Source: Sphingomonas glacialis (GTDB lineage Bacteria; Pseudomonadota; Alphaproteobacteria; Sphingomonadales; Sphingomonadaceae). From it: a DNA stretch of 64,000 bases. Location: assembly GCF_006439055.1 (NCBI RefSeq), contig NZ_RCZC01000003.1, forward strand, positions 372,001-436,000, read 5' to 3'. A model generated the notes under the pieces. It worked only from the letters and a program-made list of their open reading frames with translations. It was not told the DNA's origin and made no database searches. Position 1 is the first letter of the stretch. Every line of letters begins with the position of its first letter. A program made the position numbers and the translations under genes. Positions 41,141-49,091 of the stretch are shown in pieces.

Positions 41141-42148
41141 ATGATGCTCGACCGTCGCAGCGCGATCCTCGGGACTTTGGCGAGCGGGCTTGCGGGCGTC
41201 GCCGCCGCGCAGACCGTGCCGCCGCACATTGTCGGGGCGGTGCCGGTTGCGGGATTGCCCGAGCCCGACGAGACGATCGACCTGTGGCCGCACGGCGCGC
41301 ACGGCGCGCCCGGTGCCCCGGCGCGCGCGTTGGTCGAGACGGTCGTCGAGCGCAGCACCGAGACGGCGCTGACCGATCGCGCGGTGACCGGCATCAGCCG
41401 CCCGCGGCTCGTCGTCTTCCGGCCGCGCATCGCCAACGGGTCCGCGGTGCTGGTCGCGCCGGGCGGCGGCTATGCGCGGGTGGTGATCGACAAGGAGGGC
41501 TATGAGCTCGGGCGCTGGCTGGCGGCGCGGGGATTTACCGTGTTCGTGCTCTTCTATCGTTTGCCAGGGGAGGGCTGGGCGGCAGGGCCCGACGTCGCGC
41601 TCGCCGACGCGCAGCGGGCGATGCGCGTGATCCGGTCGCGTGCGCGCGATTATGGCATTTACCCCGAACGCGTCGCAGCGATGGGGTTCTCGGCGGGCGG
41701 GCATGTCTGCGGCGATCTTGCGACACGCTTCGATGTGCCGGTCTATACCGCCGTGGACGCGGCCGACAGACTCGCCAGCCGGCCCGACGTGGCGGCGTTG
41801 ATCTATGCCGTCCAGTCGATGACGCCCAAGCTTGCGCACCCCGGATCGCGCGATCTGCTGATCGGGCGCGGGGCGAGCGTGGCGCTTGCCGCGGCGCATT
41901 CCACTGCGCTGAACGTCACGGGCAAGACACCGCCCTGTTTCCTCGTCCATGCCGAGGATGACGCGACGGTCGATGTCGAGAATACGATCGAATTCCGCGC
42001 CGCGTGCAAGGCCGCGAAGGTGCCGGTCGAAACGCACCTCTTCACCAGCGGTGGCCACGGCTTCGGGCTGCGCAGCGCCATGGGCAAGCCCGCCGAGGCG
42101 TGGCCCGACCTGTTTCTGGCCTGGGCACGGACGCAAGGGCTCGGCTAG
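41141..42148 (+). CDS. Secreted alpha/beta hydrolase, acetyl-esterase-like
   Basis: 335 residues with an N-terminal signal (DRRSAILGTLASGLAGVAAAQ). Features: oxyanion segment APGGGYARV (residues 106-114), nucleophile elbow GFSAGGH with Ser184, HAEDD (Asp at about 273-274) and SGGHGFG with His306. This matches the BD-FAE/acetyl-xylan-esterase-type esterases found in carbohydrate loci. Two ATGs (41141, 41144) follow AGGAG at 4 and 7 nt, so the start may be 41144. Deacetylation of pectin or xylan fragments is the likely role given the neighbours. Confidence 0.83.
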   Translation: MMLDRRSAILGTLASGLAGVAAAQTVPPHIVGAVPVAGLPEPDETIDLWPHGAHGAPGAPARALVETVVERSTETALTDRAVTGISRPRLVVFRPRIANGSAVLVAPGGGYARVVIDKEGYELGRWLAARGFTVFVLFYRLPGEGWAAGPDVALADAQRAMRVIRSRARDYGIYPERVAAMGFSAGGHVCGDLATRFDVPVYTAVDAADRLASRPDVAALIYAVQSMTPKLAHPGSRDLLIGRGASVALAAAHSTALNVTGKTPPCFLVHAEDDATVDVENTIEFRAACKAAKVPVETHLFTSGGHGFGLRSAMGKPAEAWPDLFLAWARTQGLG

Positions 42149-42157
42149 GGTGCGCCG

Positions 42158-43177
42158 ATGATAGATGTCGGACTGATCGGGTACGGGCTTGCCGGAGCCT
42201 CCTTCCATGCGCCGCTGATCGGCGCGGTGCCGGGGTTGCGGCTGGCCAGCGTGGTGACGTCGCGCGCCGATGCGGTGGCGCGCGACTGGCCCGAGGCTAA
42301 GGCGGTGGCGGATGCGGGGGCGCTGTTCGGCGATCCGGAGATCGGGCTGGTGGTGATCGCCACCCCCGACCATCTCCACGCCCCGCTCGCCAAGGCGGCG
42401 CTCGAGGCGGGGAAGCCGGTCGTGATCGACAAGCCGTTCGTCACCGATCCCGCCGATGGCGCGGCGCTGATCGCGCTCGCCGAGGCGAAGGGGCTGATGC
42501 TCTCGGCGTTCCACAATCGCCGCTGGGATGCCGATTTCCTGACGGCACGCGCGCTGGTCGACGCCGGGACGCTCGGCGAGATCGCGCTCGCCGAGTTGCG
42601 CTGGGACCGGTTCCGTCCGGCGATCAAGCCCGGGTGGCGCGAGACCGCGGGGGCGGGGCTGCTCAACGATCTCGGCCCGCATCTGCTCGACCAGGCGCTG
42701 CAATTGTTCGGGATGCCCGAGGCGCTGACGGCGGACCTCGCGACACAGCGCGCGGCGGCGACGACCGAGGATTATTTCGAGCTGACGCTCCACTATGGCA
42801 CGCGCCGGGTGATCGTGTCGGCCGCCACCCTGCTCGCGGCACCGCGCCCGCGCTTTGCGCTGCACGGGACGGGCGGGAGCTTCGTCAAATATGGCATCGA
42901 CCCGCAGGAAGCGGTGTTGCGGGCAGGGCTGCCGCCGACGACGCCGGGCTTCGGTGAAGATGCGCCCGAGGCCTATGGCACGCTGACCGATGCCGACGGC
43001 GTCGCTCGGGCGGTGCCGAGCGAACGCGGGGATTGGCGGGGCTATTACGAAGGGGTCGTGGCGGCGATCACGACCGGCGCTGCGGCGCCGGTGCCAGCCG
43101 GGGAAGCGCTAACCGTGATGCGCTTGATCGCGCTTGCGCGGGAGAGTGCGGCGGGCGGGCGGAGGGTTGCTGTCTAA
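42158..43177 (+). CDS. Gfo/Idh/MocA-family oxidoreductase (YdgJ-like)
   Basis: 339-residue NAD(P)-dependent dehydrogenase. The N-terminal Rossmann motif GLIGYGLAGASFHAPLI (residues 5-21) is YdgJ-like; VVIATPDHLHAPLAKAALEAGKPVVIDKPF carries the family DKP/EKP motif, and GLLNDLGPHLLDQALQLFG has the catalytic His. It starts 10 bp after the esterase stop, so it belongs to the receptor-esterase unit rather than to the next island. Substrate unknown; probably a sugar or sugar derivative. Confidence 0.85.
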   Translation: MIDVGLIGYGLAGASFHAPLIGAVPGLRLASVVTSRADAVARDWPEAKAVADAGALFGDPEIGLVVIATPDHLHAPLAKAALEAGKPVVIDKPFVTDPADGAALIALAEAKGLMLSAFHNRRWDADFLTARALVDAGTLGEIALAELRWDRFRPAIKPGWRETAGAGLLNDLGPHLLDQALQLFGMPEALTADLATQRAAATTEDYFELTLHYGTRRVIVSAATLLAAPRPRFALHGTGGSFVKYGIDPQEAVLRAGLPPTTPGFGEDAPEAYGTLTDADGVARAVPSERGDWRGYYEGVVAAITTGAAAPVPAGEALTVMRLIALARESAAGGRRVAV

Positions 43178-43209
43178 ACCCGCTGGGTGCGTTTGGTAGG
43201 CGGTGGATT

Positions 43210-43350
43210 GGGTTCGCGCAGAGGCGCAGAGGCGCAGAGAGGGAGGGTTGCCGAAGGCAGCCTGCCCCCCTCTTTCTCGAGCGTGCTGAGAGTCGCTTCC
43301 ACACGCTTCGCGCGCAACACCTCTGCGCCTCCGCGCCTCTGCGCGAACCC
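43210..43350. repeat. Large inverted repeat element (family D) between convergent genes
   Basis: A 141-bp element with 30-bp terminal inverted repeats (43210-43239 and 43321-43350) differing at one position. Each arm contains short direct repeats of GCGCAGAG(G). The centre has another potential hairpin around GTTGCCGAAGGCAGCCTGC. It fills the gap between the convergent ends of the Gfo/Idh gene (43177) and the monooxygenase gene (43382). No open reading frame of note and no transposase lie inside it. Confidence 0.88.
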
Positions 43351-43381
43351 GATGCGCTCGATCAGCCGCGCGACGCTGCGG

Positions 43382-44452
43382 TCAGCGCGCCAACGCCCCA
43401 TGCTCGATATGCGGCAGCACGTGGCGTGCGAACAAATCGGCTTCGGCAGCGTGCGGATAGCCCGAGAGGATGAACGCCTCGATCCCCATCTCGCGATAGG
43501 CGTTGAGCTTGGCGAGCACCTGGTCGGGATCGCCGACGATCGCCGCACCACAGCCCGAGCGCGCGCGCCCGACGCCGGTCCACAGATTGGCCTCGGCATA
43601 GCCATCGTCCGATGCGCCCTCGCGCAAAGCGGCCTGCGCGGCGACGCCAACCGAGGTCGAATCGAGCGATTTCGCGCGGATCGCGGCGCCCTCGGCAGCG
43701 TCGAGCTTCGACAGCAGCCGCGTGGCGGCAGTGCGTGCCTCGGCTTCGCTGTCGCGCACGATGACATGCGCGCGGTAGCCGAATTTCAGCGTGCGGCCAT
43801 GCGCAGCGGCGCGCGCGGTCATGTCGGCGATGATCCCGGCGACGACCTCCTGCTTGTCGGGCCACATCAGGAACACGTCGCAGCCCTTGGCCGCGGCCTC
43901 GCGCGCGTCGGGCGAGAGCCCGCCGAAATAGAGCAACGGCGCCTTGCCCGAGACGGTGCCGACGCGCGGCGGATCGATCTTGAGCTTCCAGAACTCGCCG
44001 TCATGGTCGAGCGGCTCGCCGTTGAGCAGCGTCTTGAGGATCTGCATCGCCTCGACGGTGCGCGCATAGCGCGGCGCCGAACCTAGCGTCTCACCGGGCA
44101 TGTCCGACGAGATGATGTTGACGGTGAGCCGCCCACCGAGCAGCCGATCGATCGTCGCGATCTGGCGCGCGAGCTGCGGCGGCCAGGTCTCGCCGATGCG
44201 CACCGCCATCAGCAACGCCATCCGCTTGAGCATTGGCGCGATCGCCGCGGCAAAGGCGGTGGTGTCGATGCCGAGCTGATAGCCCGAGGGGAGCAGGATA
44301 TTGTCGAACCCGCCGCTCTCGGCCTGCAGCACGATGTCGCGGCAATGCTCCCAGCTCGACTTGAGCTTGGCATCGGGCACGCCGAGAAACTCGTAATCAT
44401 CGTCGCACAACGCCGAGAACCAGCTGATCTCGCACGGGGGAAGCGCGGTCAT
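43382..44452 (-). CDS. LLM-class flavin-dependent monooxygenase, SsuD-like (putative desulfonating)
   Basis: 356-residue FMNH2-dependent monooxygenase of the alkanesulfonate monooxygenase branch. Aligning by eye with E. coli SsuD, the catalytic and sulfonate-pocket residues are all present one position later: Trp197, Arg227 and His229 (FGYRAHVIVR), Arg298 and Tyr332 (ILSGYPH). Also NIISSDMPGETLGSAPRYART and APLLYFGGLSPDARE are typical. It would release sulfite from a sulfonate. The start overlaps the aldo/keto reductase stop (ATGA). Neighbours suggest a sulfonated sugar as substrate, as for the SmoC enzymes. No flavin reductase is nearby. Confidence 0.86.
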   Translation of the reverse strand: MTALPPCEISWFSALCDDDYEFLGVPDAKLKSSWEHCRDIVLQAESGGFDNILLPSGYQLGIDTTAFAAAIAPMLKRMALLMAVRIGETWPPQLARQIATIDRLLGGRLTVNIISSDMPGETLGSAPRYARTVEAMQILKTLLNGEPLDHDGEFWKLKIDPPRVGTVSGKAPLLYFGGLSPDAREAAAKGCDVFLMWPDKQEVVAGIIADMTARAAAHGRTLKFGYRAHVIVRDSEAEARTAATRLLSKLDAAEGAAIRAKSLDSTSVGVAAQAALREGASDDGYAEANLWTGVGRARSGCGAAIVGDPDQVLAKLNAYREMGIEAFILSGYPHAAEADLFARHVLPHIEHGALAR

Positions 44453-45366
44453 GGCAGCTTCTCCCCGCGCGCGGCGACGAGCACGTCGTACCACGTCTGG
44501 CGGGTGAACTTGACCTTGTAGACGTCGGCGATCTCGCCGATCCGCGCGACATTCTGCGTGCCGACGATCGGGATCACGCGCGCCGGATGCGCCATGATCC
44601 AGGCATAGGTCGCCGCCGCGCGCGATACGCCCGCCGCGTTGGCAACGACGTCGAGCGCCGCTGCGACCGCGGTCGAGCGGGCATCTTCGGGCGCGCCGAG
44701 CCGACCGCCGCCGAGCGGCGACCAGGCGAGCACGGCCACGTCGCGTTCCATCGCGAGATCGAGCAGGCCGTTGGTGATCGGCTCGAGTTCGAGCGGCGAG
44801 AATTCGGGCTGGACGGTCGCGAGCGGGATCGTCAGCAGCGCTGCCAGCGCCTGCGTCTGTGCGATCGTATAGTTCGACACGCCGACTGCGCGGACCTTGC
44901 CGCTGGTGACCATTTCCTCGAGCGTGCGCGCGACTTCCTGCGGATGCGCGAGGATGTCGGGGCGGTGGATCTGGTACAGATCGACCTGTTCGACCTGCAG
45001 CCGCTTGAGCGACGATTCGAGCGCGCCCATCAGATAGTCGCGGCCCGAATCATACGGCACCGGCGGGGTGATGCCGCCCTTGGTCGCAAGCACCATCCGG
45101 TCGCGCATCCCCGGCGTCGCAGTGAAGATCTGCCCGAGCAGCGACTCGGCATCGCCGAACCCGCCGCTGCCGTTAAAGCCATAGATGTCGGCGGTGTCGA
45201 ACAGCGTGACACCAGCGGCAAACGCCGCCGCGATCAGCGCGCTGCCCTCGGCCGGCGTGACGCCGGCGAAACGCCACATCCCCCAGGCAATCGGCGAGAC
45301 CATGATTCCGCTCTTGCCGAGTGGACGCATTTCGGGTGTAAGTGTGATTTCAGACATCGTTGTCAT
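44449..45366 (-). CDS. Aldo/keto reductase (YdhF-like)
   Basis: 305-residue TIM-barrel NAD(P)H oxidoreductase. The catalytic tetrad is visible: Asp57, Tyr62 (FDTADIYG), Lys96 (LATKGG) and His134 (YQIHRPD). The C-terminal block IPIVGTQNVARIGEI contacts the cofactor in the family. It is coupled to the SsuD-like gene by a 4-bp overlap, so it may reduce the aldehyde left after desulfonation, as SmoB does in the sulfoquinovose monooxygenase pathway (hypothesis). Start 45366 or the ATG at 45357 (MSEITL); neither has a ribosome site, and an operator-like palindrome covers this region. Confidence 0.86.
   Translation of the reverse strand: MTTMSEITLTPEMRPLGKSGIMVSPIAWGMWRFAGVTPAEGSALIAAAFAAGVTLFDTADIYGFNGSGGFGDAESLLGQIFTATPGMRDRMVLATKGGITPPVPYDSGRDYLMGALESSLKRLQVEQVDLYQIHRPDILAHPQEVARTLEEMVTSGKVRAVGVSNYTIAQTQALAALLTIPLATVQPEFSPLELEPITNGLLDLAMERDVAVLAWSPLGGGRLGAPEDARSTAVAAALDVVANAAGVSRAAATYAWIMAHPARVIPIVGTQNVARIGEIADVYKVKFTRQTWYDVLVAARGEKLP
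45352..45365. promoter_or_regulatory. Palindromic operator, second regulon site 1 (divergent starts)
   Basis: AGACATCGTTGTCA, close to the palindrome TGACAACGTTGTCA. It lies at the divergent starts of the aldo/keto reductase (45366 or 45357) and the Gfo/Idh gene (45381), overlapping the first codons of the former. Similar sites occur at 46500 and 50382. Confidence 0.58.
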
Positions 45367-45380
45367 ATGAGGCGAATCCC

Positions 45381-46469
45381 GTGGTAGAGCAAGTGCGATA
45401 TGGCCTGGTCGGGACGGGGATGATGGGCGTCGAGCACATCACCAACCTCGCCATCACGCCGGGTGCGGTGGTGACCGCGCTTGCCGATCCGGCGGCGGGG
45501 TCGCTCGGCTGGGCGAAGGATGCGCTCGGCGACAAGGCCGCGCAGGCGACCGCGTTCGAGTCGGTCGAGGCGCTCGCCAGCAGCGGGCTGTGCGACGCGG
45601 TGATCGTCGCCAGCCCTAATTTCACGCATCGCTCGGTGCTCGAGCCGTTGTTCGATGCGGGCCTTCACATCCTGTGCGAGAAACCGCTCGCGACGACGCT
45701 CGATGATTGCCGCTGGATCGTCGATCGCGTCGCGCAGACCGACCGCGTGTTCTGGACCGCGATGGAATATCGCTACATGCCGCCCGCGGCCGAGTTCATC
45801 GCCGATATCCATGGCGGCAAGATCGGCCGGCTGCAGATGCTGTCGATCCGCGAGCATCGCTTTCCGTTCCTGGTCAAGGTCGCCGACTGGAACCGCTTCA
45901 ACCGCAACACCGGCGGGACGATGGTCGAGAAATGCTGCCACTTCTTCGACCTGATGCGGCTGATCACGCAGAGCGAGGCGGTGCGTGTCTATTGCTCGGG
46001 CGCGATGGACGTGAACCATCTCGACGAAAGCTATGGCGGCGAGCGGCCCGACATCATCGACAACAGCTACACCACCGTTGATTTCGCCAATGGCGTGCGC
46101 GCGATGCTCGATCTGTCGATGTTCGCCGATGGGGCGGAGAATCAGGAAGAGATCACCGCGGTCGGCAGCGACGCTCGGCTCGACGTGCTGATCCCCGAGG
46201 GGGCGCTGATCCATTCCCCCCGGGTCGGCTTCCGCAATCCCAAGCAGGCGACGCGCCGCGTCGTCCATACCGACGAAACCGCGCTCAACGCGGGCAGCCA
46301 TCACGGATCGACCTATTATGAGCATCAGCGCTTCAACGCAGCGGTGCGTGGGGCAGGGCCGGTCGACGTGACCGCGCGCGATGGGATGATGGCGGTCGCG
46401 ATCGGCACCGCGGCCGAGATCAGCGCGCGCGAGCATCGCGTCGTCGAAATGGCCGAGCTGGGAGTCTGA
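45381..46469 (+). CDS. Gfo/Idh/MocA-family oxidoreductase, second copy
   Basis: 362 residues. Rossmann motif YGLVGTGMMGVEHITNL at the N-terminus, ILCEKPLATTLDDC with the EKP motif, and the active-site segment GTMVEKCCHFFDLMRL with His. It is not closely similar to the copy at 42158. The start is taken as GTG 45381 (GAGG 8 nt upstream); a TTG at 45360 would also keep the frame. Some family members act as NAD-dependent glycosidases, including on sulfoquinovosides, which would fit the adjacent SsuD-like enzyme, but the sequence alone does not prove this. Confidence 0.85.
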   Translation: MVEQVRYGLVGTGMMGVEHITNLAITPGAVVTALADPAAGSLGWAKDALGDKAAQATAFESVEALASSGLCDAVIVASPNFTHRSVLEPLFDAGLHILCEKPLATTLDDCRWIVDRVAQTDRVFWTAMEYRYMPPAAEFIADIHGGKIGRLQMLSIREHRFPFLVKVADWNRFNRNTGGTMVEKCCHFFDLMRLITQSEAVRVYCSGAMDVNHLDESYGGERPDIIDNSYTTVDFANGVRAMLDLSMFADGAENQEEITAVGSDARLDVLIPEGALIHSPRVGFRNPKQATRRVVHTDETALNAGSHHGSTYYEHQRFNAAVRGAGPVDVTARDGMMAVAIGTAAEISAREHRVVEMAELGV

Positions 46470-46499
46470 CGCGAAGCAAAGCTTTACCGCTGGCAAGCA

Positions 46500-46513
46500 T
46501 GATCACGCTGTCA
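46500..46513. promoter_or_regulatory. Palindromic operator, second regulon site 2 (TonB receptor promoter)
   Basis: TGATCACGCTGTCA, 12 of 14 matches to TGACAACGCTGTCA. A good -10 (GATAAT, 46527-46532) follows, placing the operator over the -35 region of the TonB receptor gene starting at 46573. Confidence 0.6.
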
Positions 46514-46533
46514 GAAATGCTGTTACGATAATA

Positions 46534-46550
46534 CCCATCGCAACGATGGG
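46534..46550 (+). promoter_or_regulatory. Short hairpin in the leader of the second TonB receptor gene
   Basis: CCCATCG (46534-46540) pairs with CGATGGG (46544-46550) around CAA, just after the candidate -10 and 22 bp before the start codon. It could be an additional protein-binding palindrome or a leader hairpin; role unknown. Confidence 0.4.
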
Positions 46551-46572
46551 ATATCAACAAAGGGGATGACTG

Positions 46573-48936
46573 ATGAAAGCACTGTATCTGACGGGGGCGG
46601 CCACGCTGGCGCTGCTTTCCGCGACGCCCGCCTTCGCCCAGACCGCACCAGCCGTGCCCGCGGCCGCACAGGCCGAACCCGCTGCTTCCGAGGACGCTCC
46701 GCCGGGTGACATCATCGTCACCGCGCAGAAGCGCTCCGAGCGGCTGCAGGACGTGCCGGTCGCGGTGACGGTCGTGTCGGGCGATGCGCTCGCCACGCAG
46801 GGCAAGACCAGCCTCGAGGGCGCGCAATATCTCGTGCCGTCGCTCAACTTCCTCAAATCGGGGACGACGCTCAACCAGTCGCTGTTCCTCCGCGGCGTCG
46901 GCACCTCGACCTTCTCGATCGCGGGCGAGCCGTCGATCTCGACCGTCGTCGATGGCGTCGTGTTCGCGCGCGCGGGCGAGGCGTTCGGCGATCTGGTCGA
47001 CATCGATCAGCTCGAAGTGCTGCGCGGGCCGCAGGGCACTTTGTTCGGCAAGAACGCATCGGCCGGCGTGATCAACATCATCTCGAAGAAGCCGACCAGC
47101 ACCTTTGGTGGCTATGTCGAGGCGGGCTTCTTCACCGACAGCGAATATCGCGGTCGCGCAGTGCTCAACGTGCCGCTCGCCGAGGGGCTGCGCTCGCGCC
47201 TGACCGGTTTCTACACCAATTATGACGGCAACATCCGCAACACGACGACGGGCAAGCTGGTCAATGGCTGGGAACATTATGGCGGCCGCCTGCAGGTCGA
47301 CGCCGATGCCGGGCCGAACGTGAAGCTCGCCTTCATCGCCGATTATCATCACAACGACGACGATTGCTGCGGCGAGGTGATCGCCACCGGGCCGATCAAC
47401 ACCGCGACCGGTGCCGTCACCACCAACGCCTCGACCGCGGGGCTGCCGACGCCGCGCGGCACCAACACGCGCGAGCTCGCGCAGAACCTCGTCACGCGCA
47501 CGACCGAGACCGGCTACGGCTTCTCGCTCCAGGCCGATATCCAGGCGGGGACGCAGACCGTCACCTCGATCACCGCGTATCGCAATTACAAGAATACCGA
47601 GATTCGCGACGGCGATTTCCTACCCGCCGCCTATATCGGCTTCAACCAGCTCCACGATTTCGGGCCGCAGACCGGCAACACCTTCAGCCAGGAATTGCGG
47701 CTGACCTCGCCGGGCAACCAGTTCCTTACCTATGTGCTGGGTGCCTATTATTCGCGTGCCGAGAGCGAACGGATCTTCACGCGCAACGATCAGGTCTGCA
47801 ATGCGGCGGCGAGCCCTGCGCCGACCGCGCTGACGCCGTGCTCGAGCGCGCTCGCCGCGCCCTCGACCTTCCCGACCGGCACCGCCGATTTCGGATCGGT
47901 GTTCAAGAATTTCGCTTTGTTCGGGCAGGGGACGATCAATATCGCGTCGCGCTTCCGTGTGATCGGCGGCTTGCGCTACACCGTCGATCAGCTCGACGTG
48001 TTCCACATCCGCCGCACGACGCTCGCCGGGCCGGGCATCAACGGCAATTTCGATGCAGGCGTCTACAATAACGGTCTGGGCGGCGGCGTGTCGAACGGCG
48101 TGCCCTTCACCGCCAAGGCGACTAACGAGAATCTGTCAGGCAAGGCCGGCGTCCAGTTCGACATTTCGCGCGGATCGACCGCGTATGCGACCTATGCGCG
48201 CGGCTATAAGGGGCCGGCGTTCAACGTCTTCTACAATTTGACCGCGACGGGCACCAACGCGATCGCGCCCGAGACGTCGGATTCGTACGAGCTCGGGCTC
48301 AAGAACACTTTCTTCGGGGGCAAGCTTACGCTCAACCTCGCGGCGTATTACGCGAAATATCACAATTTCCAGGCGAACAATCCCGATCTGGTGGCGGGCG
48401 TGGTCGTCACGCGCTTCACCAATGCCGGTGACGTCTCGACGCGCGGCGTCGAGCTCGACACGACCTTCCGTCCGGTCCGCGATCTCAACCTGACCGGCGG
48501 CGTCGCGTATACCGATGCGCATGTCGATGCGTTCAAGGCGCCGCTCGGTGCGGCGGTCGTGCCGTCGGGAACGCCGCTCGGCTTCGCGCCGAAGTGGAAG
48601 GGCAATCTCGGCGTCGATTACCGCGTCCGCACCGGCGGGTTCGCCGATGTCCTGCTGGGCGCGCAGGGGTCGTACCAGAGCAGCCAACTGGGGTTGTTCT
48701 CGGCCGATGCGGTGCAGCGGCGGCTCGGGACGATCGGGGCCTATGGCCTGGTCAATCTGTCGGCGGGGCTCGTCAGCAAGGACGAGCATTACAAGCTGAC
48801 CTTCCAGGTGCGGAACCTGTTCGACCAGAGCTTCGCCGCGTCGATCATTAATGGCGGGCCGGGCCAAGCCTATCGCTACCAGATCCCGCGCGATGCAGAT
48901 CGCTACTTCGGCGTGACCGGACGCGTGACGTTCTGA
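46573..48936 (+). CDS. TonB-dependent receptor of the second catabolic island
   Basis: 787-residue outer-membrane receptor. Signal peptide ending in PAFAQ, spacer rich in Ala/Pro, then the TonB-box-like GDIIVTAQKRSERLQDVPVAV, plug motif VDIDQLEVLRGPQGTLFGKNA and SAGVINIISKKP. The barrel ends in YFGVTGRVTF with the usual C-terminal Phe. AGGGGA 6 nt before ATG 46573 supports the start. Operator and gene neighbourhood tie it to the MFS transporter, the SsuD-like enzyme and the YeiH exporter; it probably imports their substrate across the outer membrane. Subtype alone does not tell sugar from siderophore. Confidence 0.9.
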   Translation: MKALYLTGAATLALLSATPAFAQTAPAVPAAAQAEPAASEDAPPGDIIVTAQKRSERLQDVPVAVTVVSGDALATQGKTSLEGAQYLVPSLNFLKSGTTLNQSLFLRGVGTSTFSIAGEPSISTVVDGVVFARAGEAFGDLVDIDQLEVLRGPQGTLFGKNASAGVINIISKKPTSTFGGYVEAGFFTDSEYRGRAVLNVPLAEGLRSRLTGFYTNYDGNIRNTTTGKLVNGWEHYGGRLQVDADAGPNVKLAFIADYHHNDDDCCGEVIATGPINTATGAVTTNASTAGLPTPRGTNTRELAQNLVTRTTETGYGFSLQADIQAGTQTVTSITAYRNYKNTEIRDGDFLPAAYIGFNQLHDFGPQTGNTFSQELRLTSPGNQFLTYVLGAYYSRAESERIFTRNDQVCNAAASPAPTALTPCSSALAAPSTFPTGTADFGSVFKNFALFGQGTINIASRFRVIGGLRYTVDQLDVFHIRRTTLAGPGINGNFDAGVYNNGLGGGVSNGVPFTAKATNENLSGKAGVQFDISRGSTAYATYARGYKGPAFNVFYNLTATGTNAIAPETSDSYELGLKNTFFGGKLTLNLAAYYAKYHNFQANNPDLVAGVVVTRFTNAGDVSTRGVELDTTFRPVRDLNLTGGVAYTDAHVDAFKAPLGAAVVPSGTPLGFAPKWKGNLGVDYRVRTGGFADVLLGAQGSYQSSQLGLFSADAVQRRLGTIGAYGLVNLSAGLVSKDEHYKLTFQVRNLFDQSFAASIINGGPGQAYRYQIPRDADRYFGVTGRVTF

Positions 48937-48942
48937 TCCTAT

Positions 48943-49091
48943 AATCCTCCCCCGGGAACCGGGGGAGGTGGCAGCCGAAGGCTGACGGAGGGGGGCTCTC
49001 CGCGGGCGGTAGCGCTTGCAGCGGCGCCCCCTCCACCACCAGCCTGAAGAAGGCTGGTGGTCCCCCTCCCCCGCTTCGCGAGGGAGGATTT
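48943..49091. repeat. Palindromic repeat family C between convergent genes
   Basis: About 149 bp with inverted ends AATCCTCCC (left) and GGGAGGATT (right). Internal hairpins are CCTCCCCCGGGAACCGGGGG, GGCAGCCGAAGGCTG, and CCACCAGCCTGAAGAAGGCT with GGTGG. It fills the whole space between the TonB receptor stop and the MFS gene; the MFS stop codon (49090-49092) overlaps its right edge. Confidence 0.82.

Noticed and set aside
43213-43239. Tandem GCGCAGAGG units as a CRISPR-like or VNTR array
   Set aside because: Units are only about 9 bp with no spacers, and they are the arm of a terminal inverted repeat.
46573-48936. Second TonB receptor as a siderophore receptor
   Set aside because: Not excluded by subtype, but the shared operator motif and the absence of iron-uptake genes make a catabolic substrate more likely.
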